A DNA stretch of 64,000 nt, from contig JAIWNF010000021.1 of assembly GCA_025093555.1 (NCBI GenBank), forward strand, positions 558,001 to 622,000. The letters run 5' to 3'. The first letter of the stretch is position 1. Each line of letters opens with the position of its first letter. This document shows, in pieces, positions 38,149 to 49,075 of the stretch. The stretch is from Circinella umbellata. Taxonomy: Eukaryota > Mucoromycota > Mucoromycetes > Mucorales > Lichtheimiaceae. The notes under the pieces were generated by a model, which searched no databases, was not told the origin of the DNA, and worked only from the letters and a program-made list of their open reading frames with translations. The position numbers and the translations under genes were made by a program.

Positions 38149-41100
38149 GGTAACTAAGGAAAGCATATTGATACGCATATTGAATGTATACCACGATGAA
38201 AATCACTTCTTTCTGATGTTAGCTATCACTATAAATAGTGCAATATTATAGTTTTGCATCAATAAAGCTTATCTTTAGTCATATTTTTAACTTTTTTATA
38301 GTAATGGTAATGATCAGCGCTCTACAAATAGTTAGAACATTGCGCCTGAACGGCTAAAATGTAACACGCCGCCTTGAACCGATATTCTATTAGCTTTCTA
38401 TCCTCTCTCTATATGTTTACAGCAAACGTTTGGAAAGTTTTAGAGCAAAGTAATGCTCACAAAACATTAAAATACAAGTACTTATTAGAAAAATGAATTA
38501 CAATCTTAGCTGGAATTTAGTAACTGTAAATCAATAGCATTTGAAGTAATGCGTAATTCTGAACTAGTTGGTGTCACTATAAACACAAGAAGAAAAGTGG
38601 CGCATTTGGAATAATGATACTAAAAAGAGTGGCGAGTCAATGTCTACCATATTAGGTTAAAAGTTATTTCTTTACATTAAATGAGATTTGGAGAATTTAG
38701 TGGAAATCTAAACTTAGGGTGTCTAAATTTTGAAAAAGAAAACCTGTTGTTTGTACCACGCGCTAAAAAGAAATTTACTATTTTATTGTTATTTCGGCTA
38801 ACTATCAGCCCAGTATCACGAAGGACCCAGAAGTAAGGTAAATTCCGATATAAGGCAAGCATGTAATAACTGTACACAAGTTAAAGACAAAAACTATATA
38901 TGAATTATAGAAACGGTAGGTATTGGAACAAAACTCACCGGATGATGTTTTCTTCACAAGCAGGAGATACTTATTAGTCTCAAATCTACCAGACATCAAC
39001 AGTTTAATGGTAAGTTATCCCAGGTTTTGTGAACACACAGTACAGTGAACTATAAATTAGTCTCTGTACTGGTGTGCGGTAAACAGATTCAGCTGCTTTA
39101 CTATTATTTTTACTATTACATATCAATAGTAAAAGTGCGAGTGGAAGTCTGGTTAATTGTTGTTGCATATAATTTCATTTCTCGTTACGTATCAACTTTA
39201 AATGAAATTATCGTGGTACTGTGTTTTTGTGTATATGTCACAACAGTGATGGACAATTGTATTAAACTCAGAGTGGATTATGCTTTTTTTTTCCCGTTGA
39301 ATATGTTATAACTTTTAATCCATTAATGAAAGAAGAAACAAGATTGACAGTAATAACTTGTTTCTATGATAACTTTCGCCTGTAAGACATTTGTTTTGAT
39401 TTTGAAAAGTGATGACGAGGAAAAAGAAAAGTCTACAATAAAGGTACGCTGCATCAGAATCAAAACTACGATTCCACTTTTTAATAGGTATGATACTGTG
39501 TACGTACGTACAAGATAACGATGTGATATTTCTACAAGACAGGCTAATTTCGGATTCGGCAGGAAAATGTTCGTATTATTGGTAAAGTTGAAGATTTTTT
39601 TTACTTTTTCGACAATACAACTGCTGAATAGAGATAAATTTTTGGTAAACAATTATATGAAAATACATTTATAAGAATGACTATTGTATACAAGCATTTA
39701 ATCAGTGCTCTTAAATTCTGTGTGTGTAGGATACATTGAATTTCGAGATGAATAAAAGAAGAAACGATTAAAGAAAAGGAAGGTATGAATGTGGCGTGAG
39801 ACTCTTAAAAACAGTCGTGTTACTAAATCTATTTTTACTCTACATCTTTAATGATTATTTGCGTCTCTTTACTTGATCCACTTATTTTTATTGTATAGGG
39901 AACACTCATTCACTGTGATGTTCCATCAATAGTAGCCTATAAGGCAGGCAATGAACAGAGCTCAATTAACTATGAAACAATAATTGAAATTTTTTGTTTA
40001 TTTAGTATGAAAGACTGAGTGACATTCGTCACTCTATAGATATACAGTGGCTTCTTTGCGGTACAAAGGAATAAGAATATATAAAAAAAGAACTTTAAGA
40101 GCGTTGATACCATAACTAAAAAAACCCTTAATGGGAAAAAAGCTTGGCGGAGGAGTCGGGGAGTAAGGAGATGATGTTTAACTGAGTTATTAAATAAGAA
40201 GGCAGTGTAAATGGTGATGGAATGGTTACTGATAGAGGTTTATATGTTGAGAGAGGATGTAATTGAAGTGGCTGCCTGAAGGGCTTCTTCAGGGGGTGGT
40301 TCTTCAACATAATTATATGTGTCAGCTGGATGACTGAGCCTGTCAATTTCCCGGAGTACATGAAGTAAGGCGGGCCAATTGGATTGCTATTTACCAAGGG
40401 TAAGACCAACTTCGGAACGCGGTAACCTATTTAGAATATGATCGATAGGTTGTTGAGGTGCAACCAAGTTTGGGATAGGGCCAAACGCTTCAAGTAGTTT
40501 TTGTAAATGATGTTGCAGAAGTGAGCAGATGGTATAATGTTCTCTGGTAGTTGCTGGTGCATCACAACGACAGTATTGTAATGGGTATGAAGGAAGCCAG
40601 TGCATACGCCATTTGATTAAGCGATGTCAGTCTCTTGAGGTAACACTACAAAACAATAAGATTCATAAAGAAAAGAAAATATATTTTTCTGTGCTCTATG
40701 TAACAAACATTAATGATGATGTGCTTCCTTTGATGTTCTATCTGAAAATTCAATGGATAAATTGCGACCTTTCAAGTAGAACGCATTGCCAGGCTCACAG
40801 GTTTTTGCTAGTGATACTGTTGGCAATTGCTGCGATTGCATTTAATAGTGTGCGATTACTTGGACAATAAATATCGATGCTTTAACTAATAGAATAAAAG
40901 CAATAACAATATGTATATGTTATATGTTATATTTATATGCTTCTAATAATTTTATCAAATAAAAATTGTTAGATTATTTAATTGAGGGACCACATGTAAG
41001 TAATGTGAAGCGTAGCAATTTATTGCTACCCTTTTTCAGATTTATGTACGGAGAGAAAATTAAAAAGGTCAATAGAATAAAGCAGGGTTACGGAAAAGGA

Positions 41101-41326
41101 AAATAATGCGGGCCTAGATATTCATTGGGTTTCGTCGGTCCGAAATGTACGTTTGGATAAATGTATTATGCCAAGAAAGTTACAATATTCTAGTCAATGA
41201 TCATTAGAATTACTTTTGATTATCTCCGCTTTGAAAGGAAGGAGTGGCCGAATACCAATTATCCGAAACTTTTTTCTTCTTTTTTTTTCCTCAAAATTTG
41301 TATTTCTTTTTCTTACTAAATAAAGA
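38149..41326. other. Intergenic with LINE debris
   Basis: 3.2 kb between the CACTA element and the CYSTM gene. Minus-strand 38680-39000 has short frames with splice-like borders (for example LALYRNLPYFWVLRDTG) but no family is recognised and no complete model closes. A degraded LINE piece at 40240-40622 is listed separately. The rest is AT-rich. The last 300 bp are the promoter side of the CYSTM gene. Confidence 0.4.
40240..40622 (-). pseudogene. Degraded LINE-type reverse transcriptase C-terminus
   Basis: Minus-strand frame begins HRLIKWRMHWLPSYPLQYC and continues with CRCDAPATTREHYTICSLLQ. This W-x-C-R-C...TREH...C pattern is the C-terminal zinc-knuckle region after the reverse transcriptase domain in non-LTR retrotransposons, and LIKWRMxWLP followed by NWPALLHVLREIDRL matches a form I associate with Mucorales genomes. 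One in-frame TAG near 40393 breaks the frame before the NWPALL part. There is no RT domain upstream, so this is a truncated, dead fragment. Family assignment is from memory of the pattern. Confidence 0.5.
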
Positions 41327-41749
41327 ATGTCAGCACCACCATATTCATATCCACCACCACCAAGCGGCCAAGCACCATATGCCCCTCCACCAGCTCAACA
41401 AGGTTATTATCCTCAACAACAGCAACAACAACAGCAGTATTATCAACCAGCGTAAGTTATATTTATTTGAATTTTTCACATCTAACCTGGAAATAAATTA
41501 AAATAAACTCTTTCTTCTAACTTCTGGATATACAATACATAGTCCTCCACCGCAAACTGTGGTAGTTCAACAGCCTGCCCATAATAATGACCCTGCCCAA
41601 GATTGCTGTTGTACCTGGTAAAGATAAATAACAAAATAGCAAAATGAACGATAATATTAATTATGAGGCATCTTTAATTTTCTAGTATACAAACCATCAT
41701 GTGTTGTTTTATTTGGCAAGCTTGTTGTTCATTAATGTCCGAAGCATAG
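41327..41749 (+). CDS. Small Pro/Gln/Tyr-rich CYSTM (cysteine-rich tail) protein
   Basis: Three exons, 41327-41451, 41543-41617 and 41686-41749, join in frame into 87 residues. The first half is made of Pro, Gln and Tyr (YSYPPPPSGQAPYAPPP, then a run of eight Gln). The C-terminus has DCCCTC followed by IQTIMCCFIWQACCS, a short hydrophobic stretch rich in cysteine. This is the CYSTM layout: a disordered N-terminus and a Cys-rich C-terminal segment that attaches to the plasma membrane, probably palmitoylated. CYSTM proteins are linked to stress and metal tolerance in plants and fungi; the precise role here is unknown. Confidence 0.7.
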
Positions 41750-42454
41750 CAGCATCATCAATTATTAGCAAACCTTTCATAGAACCTTTTACAGTTATTA
41801 TTTTTACAGGTCCTTGTAATTATTTCTTTTGTTATCTTTCAATGTCAACTATAGTCTTGTTTCCTTTTTTCTTTCTCTACCAACAATATTTTCATAATAT
41901 ATAACCTCTAGTATTGTCCATGTCTTTTTGTCATAAATTTTTTCTCAGAAGGTTACTTTTATTTGACAGCAAAAGAGTTTTTGGAGACAGGTGCTTGGCG
42001 TAAAGCAAACAACTTTTTGTAATTTTAGTAGAGCAGTAATAATAGTTCTTGTTAAACATTATTACTTGTACAATAAAAAAGGAATTTTGCTTATCCAATT
42101 TTCTTTAAATAGAGCTTTAATAGACTTCTTTAATATCTTTTAACACCTCTATAAAAAGTGTTTCTTGATTCATAGTAATCATTTGATATATATAAAGTAG
42201 CGTAAGTAATAAAGCACTCAGACACACATACAAACACATGGGACGTAATCGTACCGACAAAACTTTATCGTTCCAGCCCAAAATAAGAGTGTAAAAGGAG
42301 ACTAACGGTAAATTTGGTGCGACTTGTACGCTTGACTTATTAAGCAGCGCGTCACACCATGAGGAGGTCGGGCTGTATTGCCGGATCAAAGGAGTTTAAG
42401 TTATTAGCTTCTTTTTTTTTCTGTGCTTTCTCACTTTTTGACAAATAATACAAG
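41750..42454. other. Intergenic: CYSTM 3' flank and glycosyltransferase promoter
   Basis: 705 bp of AT-rich sequence. Short frames on both strands look accidental. The 90 bp before the next ATG are pyrimidine-rich, as is common upstream of fungal start codons. Confidence 0.5.
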
Positions 42455-43741
42455 ATGAGGTCAAAGGGGTGGATATTAACCATCATCTTTGTCTTTTTTC
42501 TTTACTTCTCTTTTTCATCCTTAAACTCCATTGCACGATCCAGATCACGACGGCCTAATAATGATATTGTTATTCAACGTAACAACCCTTATCGACAACT
42601 CAACAACACACTCTTGGCATCAGTTTTAGCACATATTCAAAGTGGTTATGTATCCAATAGAACACCCGACTTTGATACACCACCATTGCTTGTCTTGTAC
42701 AGTTGTCGAAAACCTAATCAATGCGGAACTTTTGAAGAACGATTATTAAGCATGACGACTGCCTATTTATTTGCATTGCTATGGGATGGTGCTGCATTTG
42801 GAATTGACATGGATGCTCCTGTCAAGTTTGACTGGTATTATCAAACGACATTGGGTTATATGAGTATGAACGAAGGTCAAGTGAATTATTATCTTGATAA
42901 AGCAGAAAAGAATGACCCTTCTTCAATTTTGGATCTGGATACCATGTCAGCACAAGAACTGGAGTCAACGAATTTTATGACTCAATATCGAAACGATAAT
43001 GTTAAGATATTACGATGTGGTCAATGGGAGAATTGGAAGGCATTACTTAAAAACCCATCGGTATGGCGATATCGTGACAAGTACCAATTGCAAAAATTGA
43101 CACAATCCCAGGTATTCTATATTGTTCATCAAATCTTGTTCCGAAAGCCTAGTGATTGGCTTGCAAGTCACTTGGGACCTTATCGTGATTTGATGGGTGG
43201 TGAGATGTACAGGGATCCAATTAAAAGGAGGCCTATTCCGTATGATAGTGTAATACATCGATGGATGCGAGTTGGTATCCATATGCCTTCGGATAGTACA
43301 CAGGTGGAATTGGATTGTGTTGCTTCCAAGGCCGCCATGGTGTGTCGTAGCGCTCAAATCATGGGTAAAGAATGTCATGTTTTTCTATCAGCACCTTCTC
43401 AAGATATCATTCAAGACCTTCAAAAATCAATTCAAAAACGTAGTCAAAAGGAACGTCGTACAATTATTCATGCTGTATCGGAATCATACGAATTTACTCC
43501 AGCAACAGCTATGGCCGAAGCCGATGTAGTGGATCCCTCGGATGAACAACGTGTTAAACTCGTTTATGCAAGAGAAATTATGGATTGGACTATTTTATCT
43601 CGGATGGATTATTTAATTGGAAGTCATGGTGATTTGTTCCTCAAGACTGCTTCAGCTGCCGCCCAAGTTGAAACTGGTGTTTTCGAATATAACAAAGATG
43701 GAGAATGTGAAGTAGTCGTAATGAAAGACTGGTTTAATTAA
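42455..43741 (+). CDS. Golgi type II membrane glycosyltransferase, fucosyltransferase-like
   Basis: A single uninterrupted frame of 428 residues, unlike the intron-rich neighbours. MRSKGW is followed by one hydrophobic segment (about residues 7-24), then a basic stretch: the plan of a type II Golgi protein with a lumenal catalytic domain. The pattern YSCRKPNQCGTFEERLLSMT then LFALLWDGAAFGIDMD resembles the first motif of fucosyltransferase-superfamily enzymes (a Cys/Gly loop, then a helix ending in a short acidic strand). Near the end, YLIGSHGDLFLKTASAAAQ is in the place of the motif where such enzymes close the donor site. GDP-fucose use is therefore inferred, and would fit the fucose-bearing wall polymers of Mucorales. 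The family is divergent, so another GT-B glycosyltransferase cannot be ruled out. Confidence 0.55.
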   Translation: MRSKGWILTIIFVFFLYFSFSSLNSIARSRSRRPNNDIVIQRNNPYRQLNNTLLASVLAHIQSGYVSNRTPDFDTPPLLVLYSCRKPNQCGTFEERLLSMTTAYLFALLWDGAAFGIDMDAPVKFDWYYQTTLGYMSMNEGQVNYYLDKAEKNDPSSILDLDTMSAQELESTNFMTQYRNDNVKILRCGQWENWKALLKNPSVWRYRDKYQLQKLTQSQVFYIVHQILFRKPSDWLASHLGPYRDLMGGEMYRDPIKRRPIPYDSVIHRWMRVGIHMPSDSTQVELDCVASKAAMVCRSAQIMGKECHVFLSAPSQDIIQDLQKSIQKRSQKERRTIIHAVSESYEFTPATAMAEADVVDPSDEQRVKLVYAREIMDWTILSRMDYLIGSHGDLFLKTASAAAQVETGVFEYNKDGECEVVVMKDWFN

Positions 43742-45508
43742 CCCTTTTTTTTATTCGTAATCATCATCTATCTCTTTTACACACTTTATATAAAAAAGCA
43801 ACAACTATCGCTTACTCTCTTCTCCCCTTTATCCGGCGTTTATTCCACATTAGCGTACATATGCACACATCCATTTTTTTTGTAACATACATTTTTCTTT
43901 CTTTTTTTTTTTCTTTCAGTCAAAAAAGCCTTTTCTTTTTCATTCTACCCACATACATCTTCCATGTTTTCTTTTAAGAAAGAAAACATTGTTGTTCCCT
44001 CCCACCCAACATATTATAATTTCTACTACAAACTACTCTACCTCACTTAATTGTCACTATTGTCTTATTGATTTTCAAAAGAGAGTAGGCTCATTACCAC
44101 TAATATACGATCTAATTTACTGACTCGAAAACAAAACTTGACATCATGGGATTATATTTAAACAATGATGTAGGCCCCTTGAAAAGATAAAAGGCTTGTT
44201 TTGCATATACTATCATCAAATTCGGAATAGCAAAAATAATATATATTGTAGGTTACGCATAAAATAAAAAACAACAACAGCAGTAACAGCAACAACCAAG
44301 CTTGTAGAACCCGATCACCACATAATCCATATCAAGTATATATCAAATTTGTTCCCACATTAAGACAGTTCTGTTTGTGTAACAAAAGTGATAGCAATGT
44401 AACAGATCTGTTTTAATCGCGGATACTATAATGAAAAAAGCAAATGTTGTTAAAATAGTCTTATACATGCAACAGAAAAAATAGAAAAATAGTTTCTGTT
44501 GATAAGAAATATCTATATGCCTGGTAATAAGAAAAATAGAGCTTTATTGGTTTTACCCCTTGGATGTATTTATACGTAGTATTGTATGAATGTATTGCTA
44601 ATTATAAAAAGTTTCTTAATATGTATTATTTTATACAACGTATAATATTTTAAATATAAAAGTAGTATGTACTGATAATAAAAGCAACATATAGCTGTAT
44701 TAGAATTTTTCAGATCGAATCAAATAATTTGCCATTACATCGTTGAATGACCACACTAACATACCATTATTATATACATATACTCTCAAATATTTTTCCT
44801 TCGTGAGCATTATTACGTATTGTATTTTAGCACATACATACCATCTTGCTCTTTTGTACCGATTCTAAATACATGCATGCTAATCACAAGTTTACATATT
44901 AGCGTATTGATAAGAAACTTTTAACGACAAAACTGTTCAAATTTATTTACTCTACGTATGGTGACATAATATATTTTTTTTATCGAAGTTACCTATTTGG
45001 TAGTTACCAAATTGGCCAAGTAGTTGGGGTTCCCCAACTAGAGCTTATAATATAAAATAAGATCTTTTTTTTTGTTGCACCATATTTACACCTATATATA
45101 CTGGGTGCTTAATTTCGAGTGTTTATCTTATTTTATTTAGTTAACTAAAAAAACTATTTCCAATAATAATTGTTGTATGTAGCCTGTAATGATCACGCGT
45201 GCATTTTTTTTTTTTTTGTAATTCGATCATGGCCAATTATAAAGATTCTTTTAAAAGAAATATACGCATTCAATAAAAAGCTTTAGTGCGCTATTTATTA
45301 ACGAGAGACATTTTATTAAGAAGAAAAATCTATTTCACTACGAAACTGAAAAAAAAACCTTTTTACTATAAACTTGAACCAAGAAATTCTTTTGACATTT
45401 CTTTACTTCTTTCTTCCCCTAGCATTGACTCTTTTTATATTCCACTTTATCCTGGTGTTTTTTTTCTTTTTTGAAAAAAGAAATCCTCACTCTTTGATAT
45501 TTATTCTG
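43742..45508. other. Intergenic with a cluster of palindromes
   Basis: 1.8 kb without coding signal. The first 350 bp are the pyrimidine-rich 3' flank of the glycosyltransferase gene. Three palindromes lie next to each other at 44995-45040 (see findings). Poly-T runs occur at 45066-45076 and 45206-45218. The end is the 5' region of the disordered-protein gene. Confidence 0.5.
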
Positions 45509-46354
45509 ATGAAAAAATCAAACTTCATTACTGCAAAAAATAATCAGGCAGCCTTTGCATATAATGATATTAATCGCAATGAAAAATGGAATCAACAAGA
45601 TACAGCTATTGTCATGGATATTCAGGACCGTTCTGATACTACTGCTAAAAGTAGTACATTCTTGCAAACCATTACATCAGAAGATAAATGTAATCTATCT
45701 TCTTCATTAGAGATAGGAAAATTAATTAATCAAAAGTGTTGTTATACTATCAGCGAACACGAGCACAAACGTCGTCGTAGCAACAATGATAGTAACAAAA
45801 GAATATCGCAATTACAGCCATTAAAGTATCAACGGCGCAGTAAAAAGAAAAATTTCTATATTGCTAATAATAATGATGATGATAGTGATAATGATGAGGA
45901 CGCAATTGGCGAATGTTATTTTGATAGTAATTGTTCTTCAACAGTAACCGCCATACGTTCAAATTCATTCAAGAATTACTCATGGTTGAAAGACGGCGAA
46001 CATTATTATAACTGTAATAGTTGCTGCTCAAGTAGTGATGATGATTATTTTGACCCATTACCCACGCCTACAAATACTGAAATAACAACAAATACAACAA
46101 GTTTTACTTCTACTACTGCTACATCATTATTATCATATATTGAAGCAACAACAAATAAAGAGCCACACTTGTCGTTAATGACGAGATTTGTTCCTGATTC
46201 GACTGAATCAAATATAAATAGTAATAATCAATCAGTATCCTCAACATCAACGGTCGACCATAAATCACTTTATCCAACACCATTACTTCGTCGATGTGAC
46301 ACCAAATGCTACTCTGGACTTGACGAGTGGTTCGCCTCTAGATTACATGGCTAA
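45509..46354 (+). CDS. Hypothetical disordered acidic/Ser-Asn-rich protein
   Basis: 281 residues from the ATG at 45509 (MKKSNFITAKNNQ). The frame is open upstream to a TTG at 45374, but that stretch is hydrophobic poly-Phe from T-rich leader and is unlikely to be translated. The protein is almost wholly disordered: Asn/Asp/Ser runs (NNNDDDSDNDEDA), a basic patch KYQRRSKKKNF, a Cys pair region (YYNCNSCCSSSDDD) and a Thr/Ser-rich part. It ends with a more ordered stretch, LYPTPLLRRCDTKCYSGLDEWFASRL, which may be a short conserved motif. No family is recognised. The 3' end faces the acyltransferase gene, 189 bp away. Confidence 0.5.
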   Translation: MKKSNFITAKNNQAAFAYNDINRNEKWNQQDTAIVMDIQDRSDTTAKSSTFLQTITSEDKCNLSSSLEIGKLINQKCCYTISEHEHKRRRSNNDSNKRISQLQPLKYQRRSKKKNFYIANNNDDDSDNDEDAIGECYFDSNCSSTVTAIRSNSFKNYSWLKDGEHYYNCNSCCSSSDDDYFDPLPTPTNTEITTNTTSFTSTTATSLLSYIEATTNKEPHLSLMTRFVPDSTESNINSNNQSVSSTSTVDHKSLYPTPLLRRCDTKCYSGLDEWFASRLHG

Positions 46355-46543
46355 AATATTATAGTACAAGTTTTACTCCCGCTTCACACAATGCGTCATA
46401 TATACACATAAGCATTTTATGGTTTTTGTGGACATTATTGTCATATAGCATAATATACATTATATTGTTTATAAACATATGCAGAAAAAGTTCTTTTATT
46501 TGGTTTCAAAAAATAAATAGCTATTTACAAAACGTACTCAATA

Positions 46544-47897
46544 TTATTTACGAGTTGTTTTCATATTGACCTCTCGTAGCAACAAATTAAATTCTGGTAC
46601 AAATTGACTACAAATGCTTTTTGCAATATTAGGATATTTTGAATGGTCATCAGCCATCACAGTAATGTTAACTTGATCACAGTAAGAAATCAAACCAATA
46701 GCAAGGCTTCCTTTGCCATTTTGGGGTGGTAATACATGGATGCTTCTGATACGTTTTCCACCAAATTCGATAGGTTCCGTGGGTCCTGGTATATTTGTAA
46801 AAACACCATGGGGAATGTTGACTAGCCGATTGACTGTAGGTAAAAAGGCCGTTAAAAACCCAGGAAAATATTTAAGAATTCCTTCTACTGCATTTTTATA
46901 CATGAGTCGTGGAACACGAGATGATTTAACGGCCTGCATTTCCGCTCGAACTTGAGCTAATAAATCACTTGTTTCAAGATCTTTCATTGAAAACCATCCC
47001 CAAATTCCACTAATAACGTTTTTGAAGCTAAATATAGAAAAGAGAACAGTAATAACATAATTGCCACCAGTTAGCCCATCGATAAAACGCATTAATAAAT
47101 AATCGCTTATTTTGCGTCAATACTTGTATACGTATTTATATACCTTCGATCGTCCAAATTCTCACGTTGATTAATAGGCACAAATAAACGTACAAAATCA
47201 TCGTGACGCATTCCAATTTCTTCTAAATAATGCTTTATACAGCGTGTGACCACCAGAACCATTACATCGTTGACCGTGCCTTTTAAAGCACGCCGCACTA
47301 TACGTACATCTTTGAGCCGTATCGTATCTGACCATGCAACTTGTTTTTTAAAAGACTGTAAACCAGTATAAAAGAAGTCGCGGCGATTGGAGGATAACCT
47401 TGCAGGTAATATGCATAAAAAACCGACCCATAAATCATGCCATAATGTAATCAATAGAATAAAAATGCTGTTTATTAAAATAAAGTACCAACTTGTTAAC
47501 CATTGAAGCCATCGAGGAAGCAAATAATATATTTGGTCAGGGATATCATTTATTAGTAACGGCCGTTGGTGGTGCCTTTTATTGCTATTATCGCTACGTC
47601 GGAAACGAGCGGATTTACGTGTGAGTCGTATAGGACGGCCCATTGTTTGTTGTTGTACATTTGTTGGAAATGAAGATCCTTTTTTCTTATTGTCAACGAA
47701 TATTATTGGTTTTTCATTTTTGTTATCCTTATTCGTTGTAGCGGCGGAAGTAATTTCTAATAAACTTGCGACAAACCCTAGTCCATCAGCCAAACAGTGA
47801 TGAGCTTTCCAGAAAAATGCACATTGTTCATCCTGAAGACCTGTGATAGCATGTAGTTCCCATAATGGCTTGGAATAATCGAACGGGCGTGATTGCT

Positions 47898-47951
<54 letters not shown>

Positions 47952-48303
47952 TTATTTAGTTATATATAAGTTTATACTATGATATGCCGATGAGGATTAC
48001 CATATCAGAAATGTATTCTTGTAAAGATTCTTCGCTCGGTGATTTGAGTCGATGACGTTCAATATTCATTTGTGGTTGCCAGCCGATCGGATTACTCCAG
48101 GTAGGAGTATCAACGACAGATCCATGAGCTGGTACTGTAGAATATCTCGGATAATCATCACATAACTGTTCAATGGCTTCATAAACAAGAGAAGGGTTTA
48201 AACGTTCATCAAATTTCCATAAACTACTAACGGTCATTAACCGTCGTGGATGCTCAATTTGGAGAAAAAGGTTATCCAATCCAGATAATTTTTCCTCAAG
48301 CAT
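46544..48303 (-). CDS. WS/DGAT-family O-acyltransferase (wax ester synthase / diacylglycerol acyltransferase-like)
   Basis: Exons on the minus strand: 48303-48001, 47895-47144 and 47105-46544, giving 538 residues. The start [19 protein letters not shown] is the usual opening of the family. The catalytic motif HHxxxDG is present as HHCLADG at residues 133-139, and the domain continues with [22 protein letters not shown] and, in the C-terminal half, [13 protein letters not shown] and [20 protein letters not shown] hydrophobic segment (residues ~205-235, [13 protein letters not shown]) suggests membrane attachment. Such enzymes join a fatty acyl-CoA to a long-chain alcohol or diacylglycerol and feed lipid droplets. 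The last intron would be only 38 nt, so residues around that join ([13 protein letters not shown]) are uncertain. The first intron has a (TG)n tract against its acceptor. Confidence 0.82.
47900..47939. repeat. (CA)n microsatellite inside an intron
   Basis: About 19 CA units on the plus strand, immediately followed by a TA run. In the gene's own orientation it is (TG)n lying within 10 nt of the 3' splice site of intron 1 of the acyltransferase gene. Confidence 0.95.
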
Positions 48304-49075
48304 CTTTGGAGGGATAATTCAGAAAAGAAAAGAAGCTGTAAAAATATATAAAACTACTAGTTGACAAACAAAAAAAAATATTGTTTCAAGTTATTAAAAG
48401 CAGGGACCTTTTTGTTTCGGGTACTTTATTATTATATATAGATAATTTCAAGATTAAGTGCGTATAAAATTGTAGATATGTATACAGATGAAGATTATCG
48501 ATTTATTTTGTTGTGTCATGCTGTTTTTCTTTTATAATAAGTACCCCACGTTGACTCATTAGATATATTTAAAAAAAATTGATAGCTTGGCTGTTTTATT
48601 ATTGGTTTCTTCTCTCTCTCTCTCTTGCTCTCTCTCTCTCAACATCAACTAAAAGACATTGATTACATCAGCAATATATTAATAAATATGGTGCATAGAT
48701 TTATATACGCACCATCAATGGTAGGCTTCCACTGATTGGAATATCCAACCACAAGCTGCCGGTATGCTGGTATGGATATCATAAGAATGAACGTTTCTCA
48801 CGATGATTACAGAGTAAGTTATTATGAATTTGATGACCTTTTGATATAACAATAAAAATGAATATAAGAAAGAAAAAAGACACAAAAAGTAACGTGACCT
48901 TTCTTTCTTTACATTTTTGGGTAGTAGCACGAGTCTGGACTTGGATATGCAAGAGCAGCAGCTGCTGATGAGAAAGAGAAATAATCACTGGTCAAAATTA
49001 TTATGTAGAGAAATGGGCAAAAAAATTTACAAATCACACATAATTTGATTACTCCCTTTATCTTCTCTAATTAGA
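48304..49075. other. Intergenic: acyltransferase promoter
   Basis: AT-rich, with a (TC)n microsatellite at 48609-48640 that could be part of the promoter. Short minus-strand frames at 48715-48990 are low-complexity and unlikely to be genes. Confidence 0.5.

Noticed and set aside
45374..45508. N-terminal hydrophobic extension of the disordered protein
   Set aside because: It starts at a TTG and is poly-Phe/Leu from a T-rich leader; the first ATG is at 45509.
47107..47937. Frame beginning with alternating Cys-Val residues at the (CA)n tract
   Set aside because: The Cys-Val run is the (TG)n intron sequence read as codons; the real exon 2 starts after the CAG at 47896.
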